Positions 25,820 to 35,159 of a stretch of 64,000 bases of DNA are shown piece by piece. How positions within the stretch are numbered: position 1 is the stretch's first letter; each line of letters starts with the position of its first letter. The notes beneath the pieces are model-generated. The model searched no databases. It was not told where the DNA came from and saw only the letters and a list, made by a program, of their open reading frames with translations. This DNA comes from Brachybacterium endophyticum (lineage in GTDB: Bacteria > Actinomycetota > Actinomycetes > Actinomycetales > Dermabacteraceae): assembly GCF_003130585.1 (NCBI RefSeq), contig NZ_QFKX01000001.1, positions 868,001 to 932,000 on the forward strand, read 5' to 3'. A program made the position numbers and the translations under genes.

Positions 25820-27328
25820 GTGCCCACCGACATCGTCCGCCTGCACTCCGTGTTCGACCTCGCCATGCGCGTGGGCGAGGGGCTGCTGACCAACGGCGCC
25901 GCCGCCTCCGAGGTCACCGCCAGCGTGCTGAGGATCATCAGCTCGTCGGGTCTGCGAGACGTCGTCGTCGAGGTGACCTTCAACCAGGTCTCCCTCTCCT
26001 ACCTGCCCGACGACTACTCGACGCCGTTCACGAGGATCCGCGCGACCGGGAGTCGCGTGCAGGACTTCGCGCGCCTGGCCGCCTTTGAAGAGGTCACCGA
26101 GCTCTACATCATGGGTGTGGTCGGGCTCGAGGAGGCGCTCGCCAAGGTGCGCACGATCCCGCAGCAGAAGTCGCACTACCCGCGCTGGCTCGCCTTCCTG
26201 GGGTTCGCCGTGATGGGAGGCGCAGCGGCCTTCAGCTTCGGCGGCACGATCCTCGTGGTGCTCACCGCGACGCTCGCCAGCGGTGCGCTGGTGGCGCTCA
26301 CCGAGATCATGGCGGCACGGCAGATCCCCATGTTCTTCGGGCAGGCCGCCGGCGGGTTCATCGGCGTCGCCGTCGCCGTGATGCTGCACGTGGCCGCGCC
26401 CGCTCAGAACTCCGCGATCGTGGTGGTCGCCTGCATCATCGTTCTGCTCGCCGGGTTGGCCTCGATCGGTGCCATGCAGGATGCCGTGACCGGCTGGTAC
26501 GTCACCGCCTCCGCGCGCATCCTGGAGACGCTGATGCTGACCGTCGGCATCGTGGTGGGCGTGCGGCTGGGACTGCTGCTGACGATCCTGCTGGGGATGA
26601 ACATCTCCGTGGACGCCTCCCCTCCCCTCAGCCTCGCGTCGGGCGTCGCGGCAGCGGTCGCGGGCGCGGTGATGGGCCTCGGCTTCGCCGTGGGGACGTA
26701 CACCCCGGTGCGTGTCCTGGGGTGGATGTCGCTGGTCGCCTCGGTCTCCGCGGTCGTGGTCTACCTGCTCAGCCACTTCGTGGTCGACCGCGTCTGGGGA
26801 TCCGCTGCGGCGGCCTTCGTGGTGGGGACGATGGCCGTGCTGATCGCCCGACGCGTGCGCGCCCCCGCCCTGGCGATGATCATGGGCGGCATCATCCCCC
26901 TGGTCCCCGGCAGCCGCATCTACCGCGGACTGCTGTCGCTCAGCGAGGACATCAGCGCAGGGGCGGCCGAGCTGTTCGCCGCCGCGGAGATCGCCGTGGC
27001 GATCGCGGCCGGGGCGGTGCTCGGGCAGCTCCTGGCCTCGCGCTTCCTCTCCCGGCGCGGCGGGGCCGGCTGGGCGTACACGCCCGTGGTCTCCACGCCC
27101 TTCCAGACCCCGCGCCGCAGGCGCCTCACCCTTCCTCACCGCAGGCGCCGTGACGCCGGCATGGTCGAACCCTCTACGATGACCGGAGAGATGTCGGCCC
27201 TGCCGCCCTCGGTCCTCCACGACCTCCAGCAGGAGCTCGATCTCGAGGACCCCACGAGCGGTCCCGGTGGTGCCGACGCCCCCGACGGCGCGCGACGGAG
27301 CGACGCCCTCACTCAGGAGGATCGATGA
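25820..27328 (+). CDS. thrE: Threonine/serine exporter, ThrE family
   Basis: A 502-residue exporter: the N-terminal ThrE domain (about 5-260) begins with a soluble part (RVGEGLLTNGAAASEVTASV, NQVSLSYLPDD) and continues as membrane segments; the second ThrE_2-type domain spans about 265-405. The MGGIIPLVPGSRIYRGL motif near residues 354-370 is typical. About ten membrane segments in all. A disordered tail of roughly 80 residues follows, rich in Arg then acidic residues. The stop overlaps the next start (ATGA). Confidence 0.9.
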   Translation: MPTDIVRLHSVFDLAMRVGEGLLTNGAAASEVTASVLRIISSSGLRDVVVEVTFNQVSLSYLPDDYSTPFTRIRATGSRVQDFARLAAFEEVTELYIMGVVGLEEALAKVRTIPQQKSHYPRWLAFLGFAVMGGAAAFSFGGTILVVLTATLASGALVALTEIMAARQIPMFFGQAAGGFIGVAVAVMLHVAAPAQNSAIVVVACIIVLLAGLASIGAMQDAVTGWYVTASARILETLMLTVGIVVGVRLGLLLTILLGMNISVDASPPLSLASGVAAAVAGAVMGLGFAVGTYTPVRVLGWMSLVASVSAVVVYLLSHFVVDRVWGSAAAAFVVGTMAVLIARRVRAPALAMIMGGIIPLVPGSRIYRGLLSLSEDISAGAAELFAAAEIAVAIAAGAVLGQLLASRFLSRRGGAGWAYTPVVSTPFQTPRRRRLTLPHRRRRDAGMVEPSTMTGEMSALPPSVLHDLQQELDLEDPTSGPGGADAPDGARRSDALTQEDR

Positions 27329-28380
27329 CCCCCACCCTCATCGCCACCGGCTGCTACTCGAGCGCGGGAAGCGGCCGCGGCCGTGGGATCGAGCTCCTGG
27401 AGTGGTCGCCGGAGCAGGGCGCGCGTGTCCTCGCCACGGTGGATCTGCCCGATCCCTCCTTCGTGATCTGGAGCGCCGACGGCACGCTCCTGCACGCCGT
27501 CCTGGAGACCTCGCCGACCCGCGTGGTGACGCTGCGGCCGGGCGCCGACGCGGCCTCGCTCGAGGTCATCGCCGACATCACCCTGCGTGGCGAGGGCGGC
27601 TGCCATCTGGCTCTGGGGCCCGACGGGCGCACCCTGATCGTGGCGGAGTTCGGCTCGGGGACCGTGGAGACGATCCTGCTGGACGAGGACGGCGTGCCCG
27701 CCGAACTCATCGACCTGGACGATCACCACGACTTCGCGGAGGGGCGCACGCCCCATCCCCATCAGAGCGTGCTGCTGCCGGAGAGCGATCTGATCGCCAT
27801 CACCGACCTGGGACTCGACCGCGTCCTGCTGTACCGGCAGGACCGGCTGGACGGCCACATCGACCTGGCCGCCGAGCTCGCCCTGCCCACCGGCAGCGGG
27901 CCGCGCCACCTGGCCGCCGACCACGAGAGCTCCGAGCTGCACATCTCGTGCGAGCTCTCGGGGAAGGTCGCGACCGCGATGCGCAAGCCCCCGGGGACCG
28001 GTGAACGCTCGTTCGTGGGCGACGGGTCGTCGATCGAGAGCACCTGGGACGTGACCTCGAACGTCGCCGCCAGCGGCATCGAGGGCGAGAACGCGGTCTC
28101 CCACCTCGAGCTCTCGGCCGACGAGCACCATCTCCTGGTCGCCAACCGGGGCCCGAACACCCTGAGCGTCCTCGACCGCGGCCAGCAGGCGCCGCAGCTG
28201 CTCGCCGAGATCGGCGTCGGCGCCCACCCCCGCCACTTCACCCAGACCCAGGGCCATATCCTGGTGGCCGCTCAGGAGGCGGACCGCATCGACGTCCTGC
28301 GCCTGGACGGCGGCGACCTCGAGGTCGCCGCCGAGCCGATCCCCTCGGCGTCGGTCAGCTGTCTCGCCCCGCGCCCCTGA
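27325..28380 (+). CDS. Lactonase-family beta-propeller protein
   Basis: A 351-residue protein related to the seven-bladed 6-phosphogluconolactonase/carboxymuconate cyclase-like family. Blade-type repeats are visible (HLALGPDGRTLIVAEFGSG, PHPHQSVLLPESDLIAITDL, GPRHLAADHESSELHISCEL, HLELSADEHHLLVANRGPN). Family members hydrolyse sugar lactones or act as structural propellers; the substrate is open. It is translationally coupled to thrE and stands 67 bp before galK, which makes a sugar-lactone role tempting but unproven. Confidence 0.82.
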   Translation: MTPTLIATGCYSSAGSGRGRGIELLEWSPEQGARVLATVDLPDPSFVIWSADGTLLHAVLETSPTRVVTLRPGADAASLEVIADITLRGEGGCHLALGPDGRTLIVAEFGSGTVETILLDEDGVPAELIDLDDHHDFAEGRTPHPHQSVLLPESDLIAITDLGLDRVLLYRQDRLDGHIDLAAELALPTGSGPRHLAADHESSELHISCELSGKVATAMRKPPGTGERSFVGDGSSIESTWDVTSNVAASGIEGENAVSHLELSADEHHLLVANRGPNTLSVLDRGQQAPQLLAEIGVGAHPRHFTQTQGHILVAAQEADRIDVLRLDGGDLEVAAEPIPSASVSCLAPRP

Positions 28381-28447
28381 GACGCGCCCCCCGAGAGGCG
28401 CACGCCCCGAGCTGCGCACCACCCGAGCACGAAGGAAGCCCCTCACC

Positions 28448-29656
28448 ATGCCCAGTGACGCCGTCATCCTCGAGGCCCCCGACCGCCGTGACACCGTCGA
28501 ATCGACCGCACGAGCGTTCATCGAGGCCTACGGATACCAGCCCGACGGCGTGTGGTCCGCCCCCGGCCGCGTGAACATCATCGGCGAGCACGTCGACTAC
28601 CAGGACGGTCTGTGCCTGCCGATGGCGATCTCGCACCGCTGCTTCGTCGCCGCCGCGCGCACGCCCACCGACCTGGTCCGGGTCCGTTCGGCGCAGAGCG
28701 AGATCGTCTTCGAGGGAGACGCCTCGCAGCTGGAGCCGGGCAACGTCGAGGGCTGGCACGCCTACGTCACCGGCGTGCTGTGGGCACTGCGCCCGTTCAT
28801 CAGCGGCGGCGAGCAGCAGGGCGTGGACCTCTACATCGACGGCCGCGTGCCGCTGGGGTCGGGGCTGTCCTCGAGCGCCTCGCTGGAGTGCGCGACGGCC
28901 GAGGCGCTCGAATCGCTGCTGAGCCTGGACACCACCCCGCTCGAGCGGGTGCGCGCCGCGATCGCCGCCGAGAACGATTTCGTCGGTGCCTCCACAGGAG
29001 GGCTGGACCAGGCCGCCTCGGTGCTCTGCTCCGCGGGTCAGGCCCTGCTGCTGGACTGCCGCGACTTCTCGACCACCCCGGTGCCCTGGGATCTGGCCGG
29101 GCAGGGGCTCGCGCTGCTGATCACGGACACCCGCGCCGAGCACTCCCACGCCGACGGTCAGTACAGCGCGCGGCGTCGTGACAGCGAGCGCGCGGCACGG
29201 ACGCTGGGCGTGAAGACCCTGCGGGACGTCGAGCCCTCCGGTCTCGAGGACACCCTGGCGCAGATCGACGACGAGGTGGTGCGTCGGCGTGCGCGCCACA
29301 TCGTCACCGAGATCCAGCGCGTGCGGGAGACCTACGAGTTGCTGGGCGCGGGCAGCGTCCGCGAGAACGTCCAGCGCCTGGGCGAGCTGTTGAACGCCTC
29401 CCACGACTCCCTGCGCGAGGACTACGAGGTGACCGTCCCGGCCCTCGACGTCGCCGTCGAGGCGGCTCGCACGGCCGGCGCGCACGGCTCCCGCATGGTC
29501 GGCGGCGGCTTCGGCGGCTCCACGATCGCCCTGGTCGAGGCCGACGAGGCCCAGACCGTCGCCCAGGCGATCGCCGACGCCTTCGAGCGCGACGGGCTCG
29601 GCTCCCCGGAGTTCTTCCTCGCGCTGCCCGAGGACGGGGCCGGCCAGGACCTCTGA
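28448..29656 (+). CDS. galK: Galactokinase
   Basis: GHMP-family kinase that phosphorylates galactose at C1. In the 402-residue protein the galactokinase signature GRVNIIGEHVDYQDG lies near residues 40-54, the ATP-binding PLGSGLSSSASLE near 135-147, and the C-terminal MVGGGFGGSTIAL near 349-361. Neither galT nor galE is adjacent, so the rest of the Leloir route must lie elsewhere, or the enzyme acts on another sugar. ATG start with AAGGAAG upstream. It converges on the deaminase gene. Confidence 0.92.
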   Translation: MPSDAVILEAPDRRDTVESTARAFIEAYGYQPDGVWSAPGRVNIIGEHVDYQDGLCLPMAISHRCFVAAARTPTDLVRVRSAQSEIVFEGDASQLEPGNVEGWHAYVTGVLWALRPFISGGEQQGVDLYIDGRVPLGSGLSSSASLECATAEALESLLSLDTTPLERVRAAIAAENDFVGASTGGLDQAASVLCSAGQALLLDCRDFSTTPVPWDLAGQGLALLITDTRAEHSHADGQYSARRRDSERAARTLGVKTLRDVEPSGLEDTLAQIDDEVVRRRARHIVTEIQRVRETYELLGAGSVRENVQRLGELLNASHDSLREDYEVTVPALDVAVEAARTAGAHGSRMVGGGFGGSTIALVEADEAQTVAQAIADAFERDGLGSPEFFLALPEDGAGQDL

Positions 29657-29717
29657 TCCGGTCCTCAGCCCCGGCGTCGGCAGCGGCCCCTCGCGCCGTC
29701 GTCGACCGCGCTCGGGG

Positions 29718-30872
29718 TCAGGGCCGCGGCGGCGGGGGAGTGGCCAGCCAGGCCTCCACCCCGGCGAGCATCCGCGCGATGGTGGCCTCGTCGGCCCGCG
29801 AGAGCCGGATCGAGTCCGCTGCGAGCGCCGCGAGCTCCTCGTCATCGAAGCCGGCGTCGCGGGCGATCTCGTACTGGTCCAGCAGGCGTGAGCCGAACAG
29901 GAGTGGGTCGTCGGCGCCCAGCGCTATCCGGGCCCCCGCCTCACGCAGGCGTCGCAGGGGGACGTCGAGCGGAGAGGCGTAGACCCCGAGCGCCGCATTG
30001 GAGGCGGGGCACACCTCGAGGCCGATCCCGTTCTCGACCAGGGAGTCCAGCAGTGCGGGATCGTCGGCCGCGCGCACGCCGTGGCCCAGCCGGTCCGGTC
30101 GCAGATGCTCGATGACCTCGCGCAGGTGCGAGGGACCGAGCAGCTCGCCGCCGTGGGGGACCGCCGCGAGCCCTGCGTTCCGGGCGATGCGGAAGGCCGG
30201 GGCGAAGTCGGAGGTCTCCCCGCGGCGCTCGTCGTTGGACAGCCCGAAGCCCACCACCTGATCGGAGTGGTGGGCGGCGAGACGGGCGAGGGCGCGCGCG
30301 TCCAGGGGGTGTCGGGTGCGGGAGGCCGCCACGACGATCCCGATGCTCAGCCCGAGCTCCTCCTCGGTGCGCCGGGCCTCGTCCAGCACGATCTCGAGCG
30401 CAGGGGTGATGCCACCCACGTGGGGCGCGTACCCCGAGGGGTCCACCTGCAGCTCGAGACGCACGGAGCCTTCGGCGACATCGTCCTCGGCCGCCTCACG
30501 CACGATCCTGCGCATCGCGGCCTCGCCGTCGACCACGTGGCGCGCGGCGTCGTACTGGCGCTGGAAGCGGAACCAGCCGCGGTGCGTGGCATCGACCTGG
30601 AGCGCCTCGTCCTCGTGCAGGATCCGCGGCAGACGGATGCCGCGCTCACGCGCCATCTCGACGAGCGTGGACCGCCGCATCGACCCGGTGAAGTGCAGGT
30701 GCAGATGTGCCTTGGGCAGGGCGCGCAGGTCCCGCAGCACGGGCCTTGCGTCCGGCGCGGCCACGTCGCCGTGCGGCGCGGCCACGCCGTCCTGCGGTGC
30801 GGCCACGTCACCGCGCGCTGCGGCCCGTCGGCCATCCGGTGCGGACGGCTGCCCGTCCCACCCGGAGCTCAT
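29718..30872 (-). CDS. Adenosine deaminase family protein
   Basis: Amidohydrolase of the adenosine/AMP deaminase family, 384 residues. Zinc ligands appear as HLHLHFTGS near residues 56-64, the catalytic HGGE near 238-241, GHGVRAADD near 263, and GADDPLLFGSRL near 320. Adenosine, or a related purine or adenine-type base, is the likely substrate. The first 45 residues are extra and include a seven-residue tandem repeat; a GTG start just before the core is an alternative. It begins 7 bp after the aminotransferase stop, so the two probably form one transcript. Confidence 0.88.
   Translation of the reverse strand: MSSGWDGQPSAPDGRRAAARGDVAAPQDGVAAPHGDVAAPDARPVLRDLRALPKAHLHLHFTGSMRRSTLVEMARERGIRLPRILHEDEALQVDATHRGWFRFQRQYDAARHVVDGEAAMRRIVREAAEDDVAEGSVRLELQVDPSGYAPHVGGITPALEIVLDEARRTEEELGLSIGIVVAASRTRHPLDARALARLAAHHSDQVVGFGLSNDERRGETSDFAPAFRIARNAGLAAVPHGGELLGPSHLREVIEHLRPDRLGHGVRAADDPALLDSLVENGIGLEVCPASNAALGVYASPLDVPLRRLREAGARIALGADDPLLFGSRLLDQYEIARDAGFDDEELAALAADSIRLSRADEATIARMLAGVEAWLATPPPPRP
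30757..30819 (-). repeat. Three tandem 21-bp units in the deaminase N-terminus
   Basis: Three consecutive 21-base units, each starting GCGGCCACG on the plus strand, at 30757, 30778 and 30799. They encode three seven-residue copies of the type AAP-x-DV/GV in the deaminase leader segment. The length is a multiple of three, so copy number can change without a frameshift. Confidence 0.8.
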
Positions 30873-30879
30873 GACCGGC

Positions 30880-32142
30880 TCACTCGTCCAGCAGCGCGAT
30901 CAGCCGATCCATGCCCTCGGCGAGGTCGTCGTCGGCCAGGGCGTAGGAGAAGCGGAGGTGGCCGGGTGCACCGAACGCCTCGCCGGGGACCGCGGCGATC
31001 TCCGCATGGGTCAGGATCGCCTCGGCGAGCTGCGTGCTCGTGGTCACCTCGGTGCCGCGGATGCTGCGGCCCAGGACGCCGGAGACGTCGGGGAACGCGT
31101 AGAACGCGCCCTCCGGCGTAGGCACCGTGAAGCCGTCGACCGCGGCGAGCTTCTCGAGGATCGAGCGGCGGCGACGGTCGAAGGCCAGGCGCATCTCCTC
31201 GACGGCGTCCATCGGCCCGTCCAGGGCCGCGAGCGCCGCCCTCTGGGCGATGTTGTTGACGTTGCTGGTCAGGTGGGACTGCAGGTTCGAGGCGCCCTTG
31301 ACGATGTCCTTCGGGGCGATCATCCAGCCCACGCGCCATCCGGTCATCGCGAAGGTCTTGGCGACACCGTTGAGCAGGATCGTGGTGTCGGCGAGCTCGG
31401 GCACGGCGTCCAGGATCGAGGTGAAGGGGACGTCGTCGTAGGTGAGGTGCTGGTAGATCTCGTCGGAGATCACCCAGATCCCGTGCTCGAGCGCCCAGCG
31501 TCCGATCTCCGCCAGCTGCTCCCGGCTCATCACCGAGCCGGTCGGGTTCGAGGGCGAGCACAGCAGGATCGCGCGGGTGGAGTCCGTGCGGGCGGCCTCC
31601 AGCTGCTCGAGGGTGGGCAGGTAGTCCTGGTCGGCGCCGGCGAGCACCTCGACCTCGCGGGCGCCTGCCAGCCGGATGGCCTCGGGATAGGTGGTCCAGT
31701 AGGGCGAGGGGAGGATCACCTCGTCGCCCGGATCCAGCACGCTCGCGAACGCCTCGTAGACCGCCTGCTTGCCACCGTTGGTGACGAGCACCTGGGAGGG
31801 GTCGACCTCGATGCGGTCGGTGCGCAGGGTCGCCGCGGCGACCGCCTCCCGCAGCTCCGGGAGACCGGCGGCCGGGCTGTAGCGGTGGTTGCGGGGATCC
31901 GCGGCGGCCGACTGCGCTGCCGAGACCACGTGCTCGGGCGTCGGGAAGTCGGGTTCCCCGGCGCCGAACCCGATCACCGGTCGGCCCTGGGCCTTGAGCG
32001 CCTTCGCCTTCGCATCGACCGCGAGGGTGGCGGACTCGGCGATCGAGCCGATCCGCTTCGACAGTCGACGGCCGGCGGGCGCGGGGCGGCTGGAGTCGGC
32101 GGGGCGGGTGGCTGGAGGCGTGTTCTCGTTCACGTCCCCCAT
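30880..32142 (-). CDS. Aspartate aminotransferase-like class I aminotransferase
   Basis: PLP enzyme of fold type I, 420 residues. Visible: [15 protein letters not shown] near residues 50-64, [16 protein letters not shown] near 194-209, [12 protein letters not shown], and the PLP lysine near 261 in [17 protein letters not shown]; the C-terminal Arg lies in [10 protein letters not shown]. The sequence is closest in style to actinobacterial aspartate aminotransferases found near secE. ATG 32142 is used, with TGCTCT six bases before it; a GTG at 32133 with a GGGGGA just upstream is the main alternative. The first 25 residues are Pro/Ser/Arg-rich. Confidence 0.88.
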   Translation of the reverse strand: MGDVNENTPPATRPADSSRPAPAGRRLSKRIGSIAESATLAVDAKAKALKAQGRPVIGFGAGEPDFPTPEHVVSAAQSAAADPRNHRYSPAAGLPELREAVAAATLRTDRIEVDPSQVLVTNGGKQAVYEAFASVLDPGDEVILPSPYWTTYPEAIRLAGAREVEVLAGADQDYLPTLEQLEAARTDSTRAILLCSPSNPTGSVMSREQLAEIGRWALEHGIWVISDEIYQHLTYDDVPFTSILDAVPELADTTILLNGVAKTFAMTGWRVGWMIAPKDIVKGASNLQSHLTSNVNNIAQRAALAALDGPMDAVEEMRLAFDRRRRSILEKLAAVDGFTVPTPEGAFYAFPDVSGVLGRSIRGTEVTTSTQLAEAILTHAEIAAVPGEAFGAPGHLRFSYALADDDLAEGMDRLIALLDE

Positions 32143-32292
32143 CGTGGCAGAGCACGCAGTCCCGTGCCAGGCTGACCACCGGGTTCCCTCCCGTCGGCCG
32201 GACACGGACGATGCGCGGCCGCGGGGGAGGCGAGCACCGCGCCGCGCTCGGGGGCACGAGCGGGCATCCGATGTGATCCGGGACGCGGGGGA

Positions 32293-32322
32293 TTCGCCCG
32301 CGGTGTGGGTCATGGGTATGCT
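32293..32322 (+). promoter_or_regulatory. Candidate promoter for tRNA-Trp (and secE)
   Basis: TATGCT at 32317-32322 with TTCGCC at 32293-32298, an 18-base spacer. The same TATGCT hexamer is used in the second rpoB promoter. Confidence 0.45.
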
Positions 32323-32403
32323 GGTCGTCGGTCCTCACGGCCCGACGGCTCCGTGCCGCCCGGGTGCCCAGCAGGGGAGGACCTCGCGGGATCCGTCCCG
32401 CGA

Positions 32404-32476
32404 AGGGCAGTGGCGCAATTGGTAGCGCAGCGGTCTCCAAAACCGCAGGTTGCAGGTTCGAGTCCTGTCTGCCCTG
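32404..32476 (+). tRNA. tRNA-Trp (anticodon CCA)
   Basis: A full cloverleaf can be drawn: acceptor AGGGCAG paired with CTGCCCT, a four-pair D stem (GCGC), anticodon stem GCGGT/ACCGC around CTCCAAA with anticodon CCA, and T stem GCAGG/CCTGT with loop TTCGAGT. The discriminator base is G, as expected for tryptophan. The 3' CCA is not encoded. It stands directly before secE, the common actinobacterial order. Confidence 0.97.
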
Positions 32477-32541
32477 CTCGTCCGACCGGACCCGACGTCC
32501 GGACGGACGCGGATGCACCCGATGAGATCGGACAGACCAGA

Positions 32542-32814
32542 GTGAGCTCCAGTCACACCTCTCAGGCGAACCCCACCGAGGGCCGCCGCAAGGACAACGG
32601 GTCCTCGAACCCGTTCGTGGCGATCGGCCTGTTCGTCCGTCAGGTCATCGCTGAGCTCAAGAAGGTCGTCATCCCGAGCCGCAAGGATCTCGCCGTCTAC
32701 TCGGTGACCGTCCTCGCGTTCGTGTTCGTGATGATCCTTCTGGTGTTCGGCCTCGATTTCGCCTTCGGCTGGCTGTCGCGGACCGCCTTCGTGGTCCCGG
32801 ACTCCGGGCTCTGA
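32542..32814 (+). CDS. secE: Preprotein translocase subunit SecE
   Basis: Clamps SecY in the SecYEG channel. The 90-residue protein has a polar Ser/Asn/Arg-rich start, the amphipathic [20 protein letters not shown] near residues 32-51, and one membrane segment near 55-78, exactly the short SecE form. The GTG at 32542 is the only start that gives a normal length; its ribosome site is weak. nusG follows after 70 bp. Confidence 0.93.
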   Translation: MSSSHTSQANPTEGRRKDNGSSNPFVAIGLFVRQVIAELKKVVIPSRKDLAVYSVTVLAFVFVMILLVFGLDFAFGWLSRTAFVVPDSGL

Positions 32815-32884
32815 GTCCGCGCCGAGCGCGTGCGGGGCCGAAGCGCCCGACCCGATCCACAGCCGGAAGGAAAGCAGGTTCACG

Positions 32885-33820
32885 GTGGCGAACGACCAGT
32901 CCGAACCCTCCCAGGACTCCTACGAGGGCGTCGACTCCACTCTCGCGTTCTCCGCGTCCGAGTCCGGCCGTCCTGACGAGTCCGGCGATGCCGCCGACGC
33001 AGGCGCCCGCACCGATGCGGAGCAGCCCGAGCAGGCGGAGCAGCCCGAGACGGTCGCATCCGAGGAGCAGCCCGAGGGCGCCGAGGAGACCACGGCCGAC
33101 GAGGCGCAGGACGCGACGAGCGAGGACGACTCCGACGCGAGCGCGGCCGAGGCCGGCTCGAGCGAGGGCGACGCCTCCACCTCCGAGGAGGGCCCCACCG
33201 CCGAGGAGCAGGTCGCTGCGCTCAAGCGCCAGCTGCGCTCCGGCCTGGGCGAGTGGTACGTCGTCCACTCCTACTCCGGGCACGAGAACCGGGTGAAGAC
33301 CCAGCTCACGACCCGTATCGAGACCCAGAACATGGAAGAGTTCATCTTCCAGATCGAGGTCCCGATGGAGGATGCGACCGAGATCAAGAACGGTCAGAAG
33401 AAGATCGTGCGGCGCGTTCGGGTTCCCGGGTACGTGCTGGTGCGCATGGACCTGACCGACGAGTCCTGGCGGGTCGTGCGCGACACCCCCGGTGTCACCG
33501 GGTTCGTGGGCAACGCGACCGATCCGACCCCGCTGACCTTCGACGAGATCTTCTCGCTGCTCGAGCCCAGCATCGGGCTGCCCGAGAAGAAGCGCTCCTC
33601 GTCGTCCTCCTCGAGCGGCACCTCGCGCGCCGCCGCCGCGCAGAAGGTCCCCGCCTTCGCCGTCGGCGAGTCCGTGACCGTCATGGACGGTCCGTTCGAG
33701 ACCATGCCCGCGACGATCTCCGAGATCGACAGCGAGCATCAGAAGCTCCAGGTTCTGGTGTCCATCTTCGGACGCGAGACCCCGGTGGAGCTGGCCTTCG
33801 ACCAGGTCGCCAAGATCTGA
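32885..33820 (+). CDS. nusG: Transcription termination/antitermination factor NusG
   Basis: Binds RNA polymerase and links it to Rho or the ribosome. Of 311 residues, the first 115 or so are a very acidic, Ala/Glu/Ser-rich extension; the NGN domain begins near [15 protein letters not shown] (about 123-137) with [14 protein letters not shown] near 176-189; a Ser-rich linker (about 239-248) leads to the KOW domain with [17 protein letters not shown] near 258-274. Core NusG is about 180 residues, so extension and linker account for the extra size, as in other actinobacteria. GTG start with GGAAGGAAAG upstream. Confidence 0.95.
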   Translation: MANDQSEPSQDSYEGVDSTLAFSASESGRPDESGDAADAGARTDAEQPEQAEQPETVASEEQPEGAEETTADEAQDATSEDDSDASAAEAGSSEGDASTSEEGPTAEEQVAALKRQLRSGLGEWYVVHSYSGHENRVKTQLTTRIETQNMEEFIFQIEVPMEDATEIKNGQKKIVRRVRVPGYVLVRMDLTDESWRVVRDTPGVTGFVGNATDPTPLTFDEIFSLLEPSIGLPEKKRSSSSSSSGTSRAAAAQKVPAFAVGESVTVMDGPFETMPATISEIDSEHQKLQVLVSIFGRETPVELAFDQVAKI

Positions 33821-33916
33821 TCGTCCGCCGGCTCGGCTGACCTGCCCGCAGGTCCGCCAGATGTGGGAGGAGCCGTGATGAGCTCCGCCCGGACCACGAC
33901 ACGAGAAGGAAGAGCA

Positions 33917-34348
33917 ATGGCTCCCAAGAAGAAGATCGCGAGCATCATCAAGCTCCAGATCCAGGCCGGCCAGGCCACCCCTGCGCCGCCCGTGGGTCCC
34001 GCGCTCGGCGCTGCCGGCGTGAACATGATGGAGTTCGTCAAGGCCTACAACGACCGGACCGCCGACCAGCGCGGCAACATCATCCCGGTCGAGATCACCG
34101 TGTACGAGGACCGCTCGTTCACCTTCGTCACCAAGACGCCGCCGGCCTCCGAGCTGATCAAGAAGGCCGCCGGTCTGCAGAAGGGGTCCGCGACCCCGCA
34201 CACCGACAAGGTCGGCAAGGTCTCGATGGACCAGGTCCGCGAGATCGCGGAGACGAAGATGCCGGACCTGAACGCGAACGACATCGACCAGGCCGCGAAG
34301 ATCGTGGCCGGGACCGCTCGGTCCATGGGCATCACGGTGGAGGGCTGA
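33917..34348 (+). CDS. rplK: 50S ribosomal protein L11
   Basis: Part of the GTPase-associated centre of the large subunit and target of thiopeptides. At 143 residues it has the normal length and begins with the typical [20 protein letters not shown], with PPVGPALG near residues 26-33. ATG 33917 is chosen because AGAAGGAAG precedes it and the in-frame upstream starts would add non-conserved residues. Followed by rplA after 5 bp. Confidence 0.97.
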   Translation: MAPKKKIASIIKLQIQAGQATPAPPVGPALGAAGVNMMEFVKAYNDRTADQRGNIIPVEITVYEDRSFTFVTKTPPASELIKKAAGLQKGSATPHTDKVGKVSMDQVREIAETKMPDLNANDIDQAAKIVAGTARSMGITVEG

Positions 34349-34353
34349 TCACG

Positions 34354-35076
34354 ATGGCAACCAAGAGCAAGGCGTACAACGACGCCGCGGCCAAGATCGA
34401 CGAGGGCCGCTACTACACCCCGCTGGACGCGATCCGTCTGGCCCAGACCACGTCGCCGACCAAGTTCGACGCCTCCGTCGAGGTCGCGATGCGTCTGGGT
34501 GTCGACCCGCGCCAGGCCGACCAGATGGTGCGCGGCACCGTCAACCTGCCCAACGGCACCGGCAAGACGGCCCGCGTGATCGTCTTCGCCACCGGCCCGC
34601 AGGCCGAGGCGGCGCTGGCCGCCGGAGCCGACGAGGTCGGCGACGACGACCTCATCGAGAAGGTCGCCGGCGGCTGGACCGACTTCGACGCGGCCGTCGC
34701 CGCGCCGAACCTGATGGGCAAGGTCGGCAAGCTGGGCCGCGTGCTCGGCCCCCGTGGCCTGATGCCGAACCCCAAGACCGGCACCGTCACGATGGACACC
34801 GCGAAGGCCGTGTCCGACATCAAGGGCGGCAAGATCGAGTTCCGCGTGGACCGTGCGGCGAACCTGCACTTCATCATCGGGAAGGTCTCCTTCTCCGATG
34901 CGCAGCTCACCGAGAACTACGTGGCAGCGCTCGAGGAGATCCTGCGTCTGAAGCCGTCCTCCTCGAAGGGCCGCTACATCAGCAAGATCACCGTGTCCAC
35001 CACGATGGGCCCGGGCGTCCCGGTCGACGTGAACCGCACGCGCAACCTGCTCGAGGACACCGACGAGGCCGCCTGA
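34354..35076 (+). CDS. rplA: 50S ribosomal protein L1
   Basis: Forms the L1 stalk that guides tRNA out of the E site, and commonly represses its own operon. The 240-residue protein carries [20 protein letters not shown] near residues 51-70 and [19 protein letters not shown] near 129-147, both standard. It ends the secE-nusG-rplK-rplA run and is followed by a clear terminator. Confidence 0.97.
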   Translation: MATKSKAYNDAAAKIDEGRYYTPLDAIRLAQTTSPTKFDASVEVAMRLGVDPRQADQMVRGTVNLPNGTGKTARVIVFATGPQAEAALAAGADEVGDDDLIEKVAGGWTDFDAAVAAPNLMGKVGKLGRVLGPRGLMPNPKTGTVTMDTAKAVSDIKGGKIEFRVDRAANLHFIIGKVSFSDAQLTENYVAALEEILRLKPSSSKGRYISKITVSTTMGPGVPVDVNRTRNLLEDTDEAA

Positions 35077-35112
35077 GCCTCCTCGCCCCGCAGCACGGCG
35101 CGTCAGCGCTTC

Positions 35113-35148
35113 GGAGCCCCCTCCGCCCGCCCGGGTGGAGGGGGCTCC
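35113..35148 (+). terminator. Terminator after rplA
   Basis: A 12-bp perfect stem, GGAGCCCCCTCC with its complement, and a 12-base loop, followed by TCTGT. Confidence 0.8.
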
Positions 35149-35159
35149 TCTGTGCCGTG

